Source: an uncultured Sphingomonadaceae bacterium (GTDB taxonomy: Bacteria > Pseudomonadota > Alphaproteobacteria > Sphingomonadales > Sphingomonadaceae). From it: 64,000 nucleotides of DNA. The DNA is taken from contig CAIQHF010000002.1 in NCBI GenBank assembly GCA_903871605.1, forward strand, positions 1-64,000. Direction: 5' to 3'. The position numbers and the translations under genes are program-made. The notes below the pieces were generated by a model. The model was not told the DNA's origin and ran no database searches. It was given only the letters and a program-made list of their open reading frames with translations. Of the stretch, positions 1 to 7,681 are shown piece after piece; the stretch's first letter is position 1, and each line of letters opens with the position of its first letter.

Positions 1-57
<57 letters not shown>

Positions 58-107
58 CGACGCGCCAGCGTCGCGTCCCACCTCGGATGTCGGCCACCCT
101 CACCCAA

Positions 108-137
108 CCCTCTCCCTCAAGGGAGAGGGCTTTTTTC
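108..137 (+). terminator. Rho-independent terminator hairpin
   Basis: A 9-bp perfect stem (CCCTCTCCC / GGGAGAGGG) with a TCAA loop is followed by CTTTTTT on the plus strand. It would end a plus-strand transcript entering from the left, outside the window. The same stem also lies just past the stop of the minus-strand cytidine deaminase, but there the U-run is missing, so it is a weaker terminator in that direction. The stem resembles a widespread repeat motif in proteobacteria. Confidence 0.65.
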
Positions 138-603
138 ACGCCAGCCCCAGATCCTTCGGCCCGAACGCATGCGGCAGCAGCGCCGACAGCATGTGCCGCT
201 CGACCGCGCTGCCGTCGGCGGCGGCGCAATAGATCGGCAGGTCGCGGCCGGCGAGTTCGGCGGCCTCGTTGATCACCTGCCGGCAGCGCCCGCACGGGCC
301 GACAACCGTGCTCCCCGTCGGCATCCCGTCCGACCCCATCGTCCCGCCGGTCACCGCGACCGCGATCACGTCGGCGAGGCGCCCCTGCGCATTGGCGGTG
401 GCGAGTGCGACCGTCTCGGCGCACAGCGACAGGCCGTAGCTGGCATTCTCGAAATTGGTGCCGGTGACGATCGCGCCGTCGCTGAGCAACAGCGCGGCAC
501 CGACCGCGAAGCGCGAATAGGGCGCGTGGGCGTGGCGCGCGGCGGCGCGCGCCGCATCGAGGAGCACCGCGACGCCGACCTCTTCGATCGAGACCTCGGT
601 CAT
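136..603 (-). CDS. cdd: Cytidine deaminase
   Basis: A 155-residue protein that hydrolyses cytidine and deoxycytidine to the uridine forms in pyrimidine salvage, in the cytoplasm. The sequence shows the substrate-binding NFEN at residues 50-53. The catalytic zinc site is C61-A-E63 plus the P-C104-G-R-C107 pair, so all zinc ligands and the catalytic Glu are present. Length matches the short homotetrameric class of about 130-160 residues. I chose the ATG at 603. An upstream in-frame extension to 657 runs into the inverted repeat that follows and has no family resemblance. Confidence 0.93.
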   Translation of the reverse strand: MTEVSIEEVGVAVLLDAARAAARHAHAPYSRFAVGAALLLSDGAIVTGTNFENASYGLSLCAETVALATANAQGRLADVIAVAVTGGTMGSDGMPTGSTVVGPCGRCRQVINEAAELAGRDLPIYCAAADGSAVERHMLSALLPHAFGPKDLGLA

Positions 604-623
604 GAGATGGCTCCGCGCAAAGC

Positions 624-721
624 TGTTCCCCGGCGAAGGCTGGGGCCCAGGCCCCACGTCCGTGGCGAGCGGTGCGTCCGCCCCAGGCTACGGGCCTGGG
701 CCCCGGCTTTCGCCGGGGAAC
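624..721. repeat. Dispersed inverted-repeat element, copy 1
   Basis: Two arms of about 28 nt face each other. The left arm (624-652) carries the core CCCCGGCGAAGGCTGGGGCC, and the right arm (692-720) carries its near-perfect reverse complement, separated by about 40 nt. It sits between two minus-strand genes. Copies with the same core occur near 3428, 7577 and 53358, so this is a REP/BIME-like family. In RNA it would fold into a long hairpin. Confidence 0.8.
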
Positions 722-732
722 AGGAGAGAACA

Positions 733-1215
733 TCACCCACGGATGTGCAGCACGCAGATCAGCGTGAACAGCCGCCGCGCGGTGTCGAAGTCGAGCTCGA
801 TCTTGCCGTCGAGCCGCTCCTTGAGCAATTCGGCGGCGTCGTTGTGCAGGCCGCGGCGCGCCATGTCGATCGTCTCGATTTGCTGCGGCGAGTGCTGGCG
901 GACCGCCTGATAATAGCTGTCGCAGATCGCGAAATAGTCTTTGATCGCCCGCCTGAAGCGCATCATGCCGAGCCCGATCGTCTCGATCGGCGAGCCGTCG
1001 GCGCGCTGGATGCCGATCGCCAGACGCCCCTCCTCGACGTGCAGCGCGACCTTGTAGGGCCCCGCATAGCCGTCGGGGGCGGGCCGCAGGGGGCGGAAGT
1101 GATTCTCGTTGAGCAGATCGAGCAGCGCGACCTTGCGTTCCTGCTCGATGTCGGCGTTGCGCCACAGGATCGTGTGCTCGTCGAGCGAGATGTCGATGAT
1201 GCGCGGATCGGCCAT
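733..1215 (-). CDS. UPF0262 family protein
   Basis: A 160-residue cytoplasmic protein matching the UPF0262 family, which is conserved in alphaproteobacteria and has no assigned biochemical role. The recognisable start is the IIDISLDEHTILWR stretch (residues 6-19), followed by a conserved run around NENHFRPL. The remainder is a charged helical C-terminus ending in LFTLICVLHIRG. There is no signal peptide and there are no membrane segments. It is followed by cdd after the repeat element, so the two genes may share a transcript. The start ATG at 1215 coincides with the family N-terminus. Confidence 0.88.
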   Translation of the reverse strand: MADPRIIDISLDEHTILWRNADIEQERKVALLDLLNENHFRPLRPAPDGYAGPYKVALHVEEGRLAIGIQRADGSPIETIGLGMMRFRRAIKDYFAICDSYYQAVRQHSPQQIETIDMARRGLHNDAAELLKERLDGKIELDFDTARRLFTLICVLHIRG

Positions 1216-1270
1216 GCCTCTTTGCGCTTATCGGGTTGGTGCGCGCTTGGCGAGGGGCCTTCCTTCTCTC

Positions 1271-1349
1271 CGTTCGTCCCGGGCGAAGTCGAGGGACCGG
1301 AAGCAGACGCCGTGCTTGGAGGGTGCCTCGACTTCGCTCGGCACGAACG
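1271..1349. repeat. Inverted repeat with GAAGTCGAGG arms
   Basis: The left arm at 1271-1296 (CGTTCGTCCCGGGCGAAGTC and onward) and the right arm at 1324-1349 are near-perfect reverse complements with a loop of about 27 nt. The element lies in the 219-bp divergent region between UPF0262 (minus) and dnaB (plus). It is a different family from the CCCCGGCGAA repeats. Such a dyad could be a REP-type element; a regulatory role at dnaB is only a possibility. Confidence 0.7.
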
Positions 1350-1434
1350 GTTTATCCACAGGGCCTCAATATGGTCGTGGATGGTTTGTCGCATCCGCCT
1401 TGAGCCGCCCACCAAAAGAGCGGACAAGGGCGGC

Positions 1435-2955
1435 ATGCTTCAGCCCGTCCCCCACACGCCCGCGCCGGCCGTACCGGATGCCGCCGCCTTGCCGCAGAAT
1501 ATCGAGGCGGAGGCGGCGCTGCTCGGCGCGATGATGATCGACAACAGGTTGTGCGAGGACGTCCAGGTCAAGCTGCGCGAGGAGCATTTCTTCGAGCCGC
1601 TGCACGGGCGGATCTACGCGCAGATCCTGCGTATCGTCGACCGCAACATGATCGCCAACCCGGTCACGCTGCGTCCGCTGTTCGAGACCGACGAGGCGAT
1701 GAAGGAGCTCGGCGGCCCCGCCTATCTGGCGCAGCTCACCGGCTCGGGCGCGGCGCTGATCGGCGCGCGCGATTTTGCCACGCAGATCTACGATCTCGCG
1801 CTGCTGCGCGCGCTGGTCGGGGTCGGCCGCGGCATGGTCGAGAGCGCGATGGATACCTCGGACGAGGTCGATCCCAAGACGCAGATCGAGCAGGCCGAAG
1901 TCGCGCTCTACCGCGTGGCGGAGGAGGGCGGCGAGCAGGGCTCGGTCAAGAGCTTCGTCCAGGCCGCCACCGAAGCCGTCAAGAATGCCGAGCGCGCGCT
2001 CAATTCGGGCGGACATGTCTCGGGCATCACCACCGGGCTCGACAGCATGAACGCCAAGATGGGCGGCATGCACCGCTCCGATCTGATCATCCTCGCCGGC
2101 CGCCCGGGCATGGGCAAGACCTCGCTCGCCACCAACATCGCGTTCAACGCCGCGATGCGCCGCGTACGCGACAAGGAGGACGGCATCCCCGACGAGAAGT
2201 CGCTCGGCGCGGGCGTCGCCTTCTTCAGCCTCGAAATGTCCGCCGACCAGCTCGCCACGCGTATCCTCGCCGAACAGTCGGGGATCAGCGGCGAGAGCCT
2301 GCGCATGGGCAAGATCAGCCAGCACGATTTCCGCAACCTCGCGCGTGCCGCTGCCGATCTCGAGACGCTGCCGCTCTATATCGACGACACGCCGGGGCTC
2401 ACGATCGCGGCGCTGCGCACGCGCGCGCGGCGCTTGAAGCGGCAGCGCGGGATCGACCTGATCATCGTCGACTATCTCCAGCTGCTGTCGGGATCGGGCC
2501 GCTCCAGCGAAGCCAATCGCGTGCAGGAGATTTCGGAGATTTCGCGCGGGCTCAAGCAACTTGCCAAGGAGCTCAACGTGCCGGTGATGGCGCTCTCCCA
2601 GCTCTCACGACAGGTCGAGAGCCGCGAGAACAAGCGGCCGATCCTCTCCGATCTGCGCGAATCGGGATCGATCGAGCAGGACGCCGATCTCGTGCTGTTC
2701 GTCTATCGCGAGGAATATTACGTCAATTTCCAGAAGCCGACCGAGCCCGATGCCAACGCCTCGGAATTCGATCCGACCAACGTCGCGTTCCGCGAGTGGC
2801 AGAGTGCGATGGAGCGCGTCCACGGTGTCGCCGAGGTGGTGGTCGCCAAGTCGCGGCACGGCTCGACGGGGACGATCCCGGTCAAGTTCGACGCCAAGAT
2901 CACGCGCTTCTCGGATCTGGTCGATTCGAGCTATGTCGTGCCGGATATGGAGTAG
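1435..2955 (+). CDS. dnaB: Replicative DNA helicase DnaB
   Basis: A 506-residue hexameric helicase that unwinds DNA at the replication fork and interacts with DnaG primase. The N-terminal DnaB domain begins at LPQNIEAEAALLGAMMID (about residues 19-36). The RecA-like C-terminal domain holds Walker A (GRPGMGKTS, near residue 222) and Walker B (LIIVDYLQLL, near 342). It also has the SQLSRQVE and SDLRESGSIEQDAD motifs typical of DnaB. The reading frame is open far upstream, but the ATG at 1435 gives the normal family N-terminus. No intein is visible. Confidence 0.96.
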   Translation: MLQPVPHTPAPAVPDAAALPQNIEAEAALLGAMMIDNRLCEDVQVKLREEHFFEPLHGRIYAQILRIVDRNMIANPVTLRPLFETDEAMKELGGPAYLAQLTGSGAALIGARDFATQIYDLALLRALVGVGRGMVESAMDTSDEVDPKTQIEQAEVALYRVAEEGGEQGSVKSFVQAATEAVKNAERALNSGGHVSGITTGLDSMNAKMGGMHRSDLIILAGRPGMGKTSLATNIAFNAAMRRVRDKEDGIPDEKSLGAGVAFFSLEMSADQLATRILAEQSGISGESLRMGKISQHDFRNLARAAADLETLPLYIDDTPGLTIAALRTRARRLKRQRGIDLIIVDYLQLLSGSGRSSEANRVQEISEISRGLKQLAKELNVPVMALSQLSRQVESRENKRPILSDLRESGSIEQDADLVLFVYREEYYVNFQKPTEPDANASEFDPTNVAFREWQSAMERVHGVAEVVVAKSRHGSTGTIPVKFDAKITRFSDLVDSSYVVPDME

Positions 2956-3010
2956 CGGCTGCGGTCAGGACCGGCGCCCTCTCTCCCACAGGGTTTTGGT
3001 GTGCGGCGAC

Positions 3011-3355
3011 TCAGGCCAGCTTGTTGACCGCGTGCATCGCGAGGCCGGCGATGCCGACACCCGAGCCATAGGTGCCAACCGCCTTGGCGACCGACCGCGC
3101 GGCGGACGCCGCCGATACCGCCCCGTCGAGCACCGATCGCAACCCCGAGACGAGGCCGGTGACCCCATCGGACGCCGATGTCGTGGTGCCGGTCGTCGCG
3201 GCGCTGGCGCCCGTCGCCGTCGTCGTACTCGACGCGATCGCATCCATGTGCAGCTTGGCGAACAGCGATTGCAGCTCGTCCGATGCCTTGGTGGTGGTCG
3301 CGCGATTGGCGATGACGCCGTGCGCCGACGATACGATGCTCGAAAGACTGGTCAT
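3011..3355 (-). CDS. Small Ser/Thr/Ala-rich hypothetical protein
   Basis: A 114-residue protein I do not recognise. The N-terminal third (MTSLSSIVSSAHGVIANRAT) is amphipathic. A middle stretch of about 25 residues is almost entirely Thr, Ala and Ser, and the C-terminal part (VSGLRSVLDGAVSAASAARSVAKAVGTYG) is Ala/Gly-rich and mildly hydrophobic. There is no cleavable signal peptide. The ATG at 3355 is preferred because upstream sequence enters a repeat element. Codon use fits a real gene, but low complexity limits certainty. It may be a secreted or surface-associated small protein. Confidence 0.55.
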   Translation of the reverse strand: MTSLSSIVSSAHGVIANRATTTKASDELQSLFAKLHMDAIASSTTTATGASAATTGTTTSASDGVTGLVSGLRSVLDGAVSAASAARSVAKAVGTYGSGVGIAGLAMHAVNKLA

Positions 3356-3427
3356 GCCGGCTGATTCCCCGTGTGCCGGATCGGTCTGCCCGAAAAGCGT
3401 AAAGCTTTCGTTGATCCGGTCGTAACA

Positions 3428-3570
3428 GTTCCCCGGCGTTCGCCGGGGAACTCGAAGCTCGGCAGCTTGGCGTTCCCCCGCGCAGGCGGGGGCCGAGGCG
3501 CGACGCCACGCAGCAGGCGCGGCGTATCGAAGCGAATGGGGGCCTGGACCCTCGCCTTCGCGGGAGAGCG
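3428..3570. repeat. Dispersed inverted-repeat element, copy 2 (composite)
   Basis: Position 3428-3450 is a tight palindrome (GTTCCCCGGCG-TTCGCCGGGGAAC). A second GC palindrome at 3471-3495 (CCCCCGCGCAGGCGGGGG) follows, then a partial right arm near 3541-3565 (CTGGACCCTCGCCTTCGCGGG). The core matches the repeat copies near 624, 7577 and 53358. It fills most of the gap between cysH and the small hypothetical gene, both on the minus strand. Confidence 0.65.
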
Positions 3571-3584
3571 TCCGCAGCTGTTGT

Positions 3585-4358
3585 TCAGAAGCTCGGCAGA
3601 TTGGCCGCGTCGACGGGCGCGTGGATGCCGCATTCGACCTTGTCCCACCCCCGCCAGCGGCCCGAGCGCGCATCCTCGCCCGGCTGGACGATGCTGGTGC
3701 AGGGCGAGCAGCCGATCGACAGATAGCCCTGCGCCTCGAGCGGGTGGCGCGGCAGTTTGTGCGCCTCGAAATAGGCGTCCAGCCGCGCCTTGTCCCACGA
3801 AGCGAGCGGGTTGAGCTTGAGCTTGCTGCCGCCGGGATGATTGGCGTCGATCTCGAACAGCGGGATCGCCGCGCGCGTGCTCGCCTGGAAGCCCTTGCGA
3901 CCCGAAATCCATGCGTCGAAGGGGGCCAGCGCGCGCTGCAGCGGCTCGACCTTGCGGATCGCGCAGCATCCGTCCGGGTCGTAGGACCAGCGCAGCCCGG
4001 TCTTGTCCTTTTCGGCGAGCAGGCGGGGATCGGGGCGATAGACGCGCAGGTCGGTCAGCCCCAATGTCTCGGCGAGCGTGTCGCGATAGGCCAGCGTCTC
4101 GCCGAACATCTTCTGCGTGTTGGTGAACACCACCGGCACGTCGCGGTCGATCTCGGCGATCATGTGGAGCAGCACCGCCGATTCGGCACCGAAGGAGGAG
4201 ACCGCCGCGGTGCGTCCCGCAAGCGCCCCCGCCAGCAGCTCGGCGAGCATCGTCTCGGTCGGCACATCGGCGTAGCGCGCGTTCATCGCGTCCGCGTCGC
4301 CCTGCGTGAAGGGCGGCGTGGTGTCGATGACGTCGCGGATACGCGCGGTCTCAGCCAT
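3585..4358 (-). CDS. cysH: Phosphoadenylyl/adenylyl-sulfate reductase
   Basis: A 257-residue enzyme that reduces activated sulfate (PAPS or APS) to sulfite in assimilatory sulfate reduction. It has the adenine-nucleotide-binding SSFGAES (residues 54-60) and the C-terminal catalytic ECGIH (242-246, C243). The extra cysteine pairs C131-C132 and C217-x2-C220 are the hallmark of the 4Fe-4S type, which usually prefers APS. The gene is the last of a five-gene minus-strand operon and its start overlaps the stop of the DUF934 gene. The Fe-S pairs suggest APS is the substrate; this is inference. Confidence 0.93.
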   Translation of the reverse strand: MAETARIRDVIDTTPPFTQGDADAMNARYADVPTETMLAELLAGALAGRTAAVSSFGAESAVLLHMIAEIDRDVPVVFTNTQKMFGETLAYRDTLAETLGLTDLRVYRPDPRLLAEKDKTGLRWSYDPDGCCAIRKVEPLQRALAPFDAWISGRKGFQASTRAAIPLFEIDANHPGGSKLKLNPLASWDKARLDAYFEAHKLPRHPLEAQGYLSIGCSPCTSIVQPGEDARSGRWRGWDKVECGIHAPVDAANLPSF

Positions 4359-4776
4359 GCCGCAGCGCCCAGACGGGCGTCCTTCCGTCGGCCGCCTTCT
4401 GATAGACGGCGTCGTAGCGGCCGAGCGCGCGCTCGACCGCGGCCGGATCGAGCGGCTTGTCGGGAACGAACGAATCGAAGCCGCAGCGGCGCATCAAGGC
4501 GATCTGGTCGACCAGCACGTCGCCCTGCGCGCGCAGTTCGCCCGCATAGCCGGCCTCGCGCAGGATCCGCGCCGAGGAATAGCCGCGCCCGTCGCGGAAC
4601 GCCGGGAACGACACCTCGATCAGCGACAGCCTGTCGAGATGCGGCAGCAGCGCGCGCGCATCCTCGTCCGATTCGAGCCGCACCGCGGTGGCGTTGGTCT
4701 GGCCGAGGAAGGCGTCGAGCGTGACCGCGGGCTCCTCATGGGGCGCGTCGTCGCGATAGCGCAGCAGATCATCCAT
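4351..4776 (-). CDS. DUF934 domain protein of the sulfur operon
   Basis: A 141-residue soluble protein of the DUF934 family. The family is recurrently encoded between sulfite reductase and cysH in alphaproteobacteria and has no proven activity. The diagnostic stretch is DVLVDQIALMRRCGFDSF (roughly residues 89-106). Start and stop both overlap neighbours: 8 bp with cysI upstream and 8 bp with cysH downstream. This implies translational coupling and a role linked to sulfite or APS reduction, possibly assembly or electron delivery. The start ATG at 4776 fixes the family N-terminus MDDLLRYRDD. Confidence 0.88.
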   Translation of the reverse strand: MDDLLRYRDDAPHEEPAVTLDAFLGQTNATAVRLESDEDARALLPHLDRLSLIEVSFPAFRDGRGYSSARILREAGYAGELRAQGDVLVDQIALMRRCGFDSFVPDKPLDPAAVERALGRYDAVYQKAADGRTPVWALRHG

Positions 4777-6403
4777 AGATCGCCTCCTTGAACGGCTCGA
4801 TGCCGACGCGACGATAGGTGTCGAGGAAGCGCTCGCCGTGGGTGCGGACCGCGCGGTAGGTCTCGACGGTGCGCTCGATCGCGTCGACGATTCCGTCCTC
4901 GTCGAAGCCCGGGCCGGTGATCTTGCCGAGGCTCGCATCTTCCGCCCCCGATCCGCCGAGCAGCAGCTGGTAATTCTCGGTGCCCTTCCGGTCGACGCCC
5001 AATATGCCGATGTGGCCGGCATGATGGTGGCCGCAGGCGTTGATGCAGCCCGAGATTTTGAGCTTCAGCTCGCCGAGGTCGCGCTGGCGCTCGATGCTGG
5101 AAAAGCGCGTCGCGATCTTCTGCGCGAGCGGGATCGAGCGCGCATTGGCGAGGCTGCAATAATCGAGGCCCGGGCACGCGATGATGTCGCTGATCAGATC
5201 GAGATTGGGAGTCGCCAGGCCCGCCGCGTCGAGCGCCTGCCACAGCGCGTGGAGATCGGCCTTGCGGACATGCGGCAACACGATGTTCTGCGCGTGCGTG
5301 ACGCGCAACTCGTCGAAGCTGTAGCGTTCGGCGAGATCGGCCATCAGCTCGATCTGCTCGGCGGTGGCGTCGCCGGGGATGCCGCCGACGGGTTTCAGGC
5401 TGATCGTCGCGATCGCATAGCCGGGCTGCTTGTGCGGTTTGACGTTCTGGTCGACCCACAGGGCGAAATCGGGATCGCTGCGGTCGAGCGTATCGGGTGT
5501 GGCCGCATCGAAGGCGGGCGGGGCGAACATCGCCGCGATGCGATCGAATTCGGCGCGCGGCGGATCGAGCCCGAGCGTCTTCACATGCGCCCACTCTTCC
5601 TCGACCTGGCGGCGATACTCGTCGGCGCCGATCTCGTGGATCAGGATCTTGATCCGCGCCTTGTAGATGTTGTCGCGCCGGCCGTAGCGATTGTAGACGC
5701 GCAGGCAGGCTTCGACATAGCTGAGCAGATCGTCGATCGGCACGAAATCCTTGATCAGCGGCGCGATCATCGGGGTGCGGCCCATGCCGCCGCCGACGTA
5801 GATCGCCGCGCCGATTTCGCCCGCCGCGTTCGTCGTCAGCTGGATGCCGATATCGTGCAGCCGCATCGCGGCGCGGTCCTCGTCGGCGGCGATCACGCAG
5901 ATCTTGAACTTGCGCGGCAGGTAGCTGAATTCCGGGTGGAACGTCGACCATTGACGGAGCAGCTCGGCCCAGGGGCGCGGATCGGTCACCTCGTCGGCGG
6001 CGGCGCCGGCGAACTGATCGGACGAGATGTTGCGGATGCAATTCCCGCTGGTCTGGATGGCGTGCATCTCGACCGTCGCCAGTTCCGCCAGGATATCGGG
6101 CGTGTCCTTGAGCTCGATCCAGTTGTATTGGATGTTCTGCCGCGTGGTGAAGTGGCCATAGCCCTTGTCGTAGGTGCGCGCGATGTGCGCCAGCATCCGC
6201 ATCTGGCGGCCGTCGAGCGTGCCATAGGGGATCGCGACGCGCAGCATATAGGCATGGAGCTGGAGATAGAGGCCGTTCATCAGCCTGAGCGGCTTGAACT
6301 GGTCCTCGCTGAGCTCGCCCGCCAGGCGGCGCGCGACCTGCTCGCGGAATTCCTCGACGCGCGTGTCGACGATCGTCTGGTCGTACTGGTCGTATTTATA
6401 CAT
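4769..6403 (-). CDS. cysI: Nitrite/sulfite reductase, siroheme hemoprotein
   Basis: A 544-residue siroheme and 4Fe-4S enzyme reducing sulfite to sulfide. The two ferredoxin-like repeats are visible. The coupled siroheme/4Fe-4S ligands are C410-x5-C416 (CPGLDYC) and C453-x3-C457 (CINAC). The active-site basic residues lie in GHFTTRQNIQYNW near residue 95. The neighbours cobA (siroheme precursor), DUF934 and cysH assign it to sulfite rather than nitrite. It starts 1 bp after the DUF2849 stop. No flavoprotein subunit (cysJ) is nearby, so electrons probably come from another donor. Confidence 0.93.
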   Translation of the reverse strand: MYKYDQYDQTIVDTRVEEFREQVARRLAGELSEDQFKPLRLMNGLYLQLHAYMLRVAIPYGTLDGRQMRMLAHIARTYDKGYGHFTTRQNIQYNWIELKDTPDILAELATVEMHAIQTSGNCIRNISSDQFAGAAADEVTDPRPWAELLRQWSTFHPEFSYLPRKFKICVIAADEDRAAMRLHDIGIQLTTNAAGEIGAAIYVGGGMGRTPMIAPLIKDFVPIDDLLSYVEACLRVYNRYGRRDNIYKARIKILIHEIGADEYRRQVEEEWAHVKTLGLDPPRAEFDRIAAMFAPPAFDAATPDTLDRSDPDFALWVDQNVKPHKQPGYAIATISLKPVGGIPGDATAEQIELMADLAERYSFDELRVTHAQNIVLPHVRKADLHALWQALDAAGLATPNLDLISDIIACPGLDYCSLANARSIPLAQKIATRFSSIERQRDLGELKLKISGCINACGHHHAGHIGILGVDRKGTENYQLLLGGSGAEDASLGKITGPGFDEDGIVDAIERTVETYRAVRTHGERFLDTYRRVGIEPFKEAIYG

Positions 6404-6404
6404 G

Positions 6405-6701
6405 TCAGATTACCCAGCTGCCGGCCGCGGCATCGGCCGGCGCCACGTTGAGATCGAGCCGCACCGTCGGCCCGCGCGCGCGGATCCGGTCCTTGATGTG
6501 CGCGGGGCGAGGGCCATGCGGCGTCTCGGTCGCGTCGATCACATAGGCCCCGTTGACGCGGCGGGCGGCGTCCTCGCGCGCGATCAGCGCCGCGCCGCCA
6601 TCGCCGACGTCGACCGCGTCCTCGACATGGCGCGACCAGCCGGCGCCGTCCCACCAGACGACGTCGCCCGTCGCCAGATCATTGCCCGTCGCGATCTTCA
6701 T
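6405..6701 (-). CDS. DUF2849 domain protein
   Basis: A 98-residue protein matching DUF2849, a small family found beside sulfite reductase in alphaproteobacteria. Its function is not established. The N-terminus (MKIATGNDLATGDVVWWD) and a central ALIAREDAARRVNGAYVIDA are the recognisable parts. It has no cysteines, signal peptide or membrane segment. The start overlaps the cobA stop by 4 bp (ATGA), and its own stop is 1 bp from the cysI start. It is therefore the second gene of the sulfur operon. Siroheme transfer or enzyme stabilisation would fit the position but is unproven. Confidence 0.88.
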   Translation of the reverse strand: MKIATGNDLATGDVVWWDGAGWSRHVEDAVDVGDGGAALIAREDAARRVNGAYVIDATETPHGPRPAHIKDRIRARGPTVRLDLNVAPADAAAGSWVI

Positions 6702-7486
6702 GCCAACGCTTCCGCCTGTTTCGCCAATGCCTGCAGCCGGTCCTCGGCGTCCGAGAGGCGCACCACCTCGCCCGCGACGATGATCGCCGGGCTGCCGACC
6801 CGTTCGCGCGCGACCATCTCGCCCAGATCGGCGAGCAGCGTGCGGATCGCGCGATGCCCGGGCAGCGTGCCCTTTTCGAGCACCGCCACCGGCAGCGCCG
6901 GATCGACGCCGTCCGCCATCAGCTTGTCCGCGATCGCGGCGGCGTTGGCGACGCCCATATAGATCACCAGCGTGCGGCCCTTGCCCGCGAGCCCCGACCA
7001 GTCCTGCTCGGACAGGCCCTTGCATTGCCCCGCCACGAAACTCACCGCACTCGACCAGTCGCGGTGCGTGAGCGGCAGCATCGCCTCCGCCGCGCAGCCC
7101 AGCGCCGCCGAGACACCGGGGACGACCTCGACGGGAAGCCCCGCCGCGCGCACCGCCTCGACCTCCTCGCCGCCGCGCCCGAACACGAACGGATCGCCGC
7201 CCTTCAAGCGCACGACGATCGATCCGGCGCGGACGTGCGCGATGATCAGCGCATTGATCGCCTCCTGCGGCAGCGTGTGCCGCGCGCGCTGCTTGGCGAC
7301 CGAGATGCGCTGTGCGTGGCGCGGCGCATAATCGAGCACACGCGCGTCGATCAGCCCGTCATGGACGACGACGTCGGCGCTGCGCAGGGCGGCGACCGCC
7401 TTGAGCGTCAGCAGATCGGGATCGCCGGGACCGGCGCCGACGAGGATGACGCGCCCACGCGCAGAAGGATCGAGCAGACTTGCCAT
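6698..7486 (-). CDS. cobA: Uroporphyrinogen-III C-methyltransferase (SUMT)
   Basis: A 262-residue SAM-dependent methyltransferase making precorrin-2, the precursor of siroheme. The N-terminal VGAGPGDPDLLTLKA (residues 16-30) is the classic SUMT signature. The GGDPFVFGRGGEE loop and a VVPGVSAA segment follow. Length matches stand-alone SUMT, with no CysG oxidase/ferrochelatase domain, so siroheme completion must be encoded elsewhere. It is the promoter-proximal gene of the cysI-cysH operon. The likely role is therefore siroheme for sulfite reductase rather than cobalamin. Confidence 0.93.
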   Translation of the reverse strand: MASLLDPSARGRVILVGAGPGDPDLLTLKAVAALRSADVVVHDGLIDARVLDYAPRHAQRISVAKQRARHTLPQEAINALIIAHVRAGSIVVRLKGGDPFVFGRGGEEVEAVRAAGLPVEVVPGVSAALGCAAEAMLPLTHRDWSSAVSFVAGQCKGLSEQDWSGLAGKGRTLVIYMGVANAAAIADKLMADGVDPALPVAVLEKGTLPGHRAIRTLLADLGEMVARERVGSPAIIVAGEVVRLSDAEDRLQALAKQAEALA

Positions 7487-7576
7487 GCAAGGCAGATGGG
7501 CTGCCGCGGGTGGAACGGCAAACGGGACTATCTTGGGTGCGATGTAGCGGAGCTTGGTCGGATCGTCCGTCTTGCT

Positions 7577-7673
7577 GTTCCCCGGCGAAAGCCGGGGCCC
7601 AGGCCCGCAGCCCGTGGAGGATGCGACGCGCGATGCGAGAGGTGGGGGCTGGACCCCGGCTTTCGCCGGGAAA
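7577..7673. repeat. Dispersed inverted-repeat element, copy 3
   Basis: The left arm at 7577-7606 (GTTCCCCGGCGAAAGCCGGG and onward) faces a right arm at 7646-7672 that is its reverse complement, with about 40 nt between. Architecture and core are the same as the copy at 624-721. It lies between astD and cobA, both on the minus strand, downstream of astD. Confidence 0.8.
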
Positions 7674-7681
7674 CGGCTGAT

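Noticed and set aside
4838-6451. 537-codon open frame opposite cysI
   Set aside because: Shadow of cysI; no domains and biased composition.
7577-7673. Cobalamin or other riboswitch upstream of cobA
   Set aside because: The sequence lies downstream of astD and upstream of cobA but matches the dispersed inverted repeat seen elsewhere; no B12-box is present.
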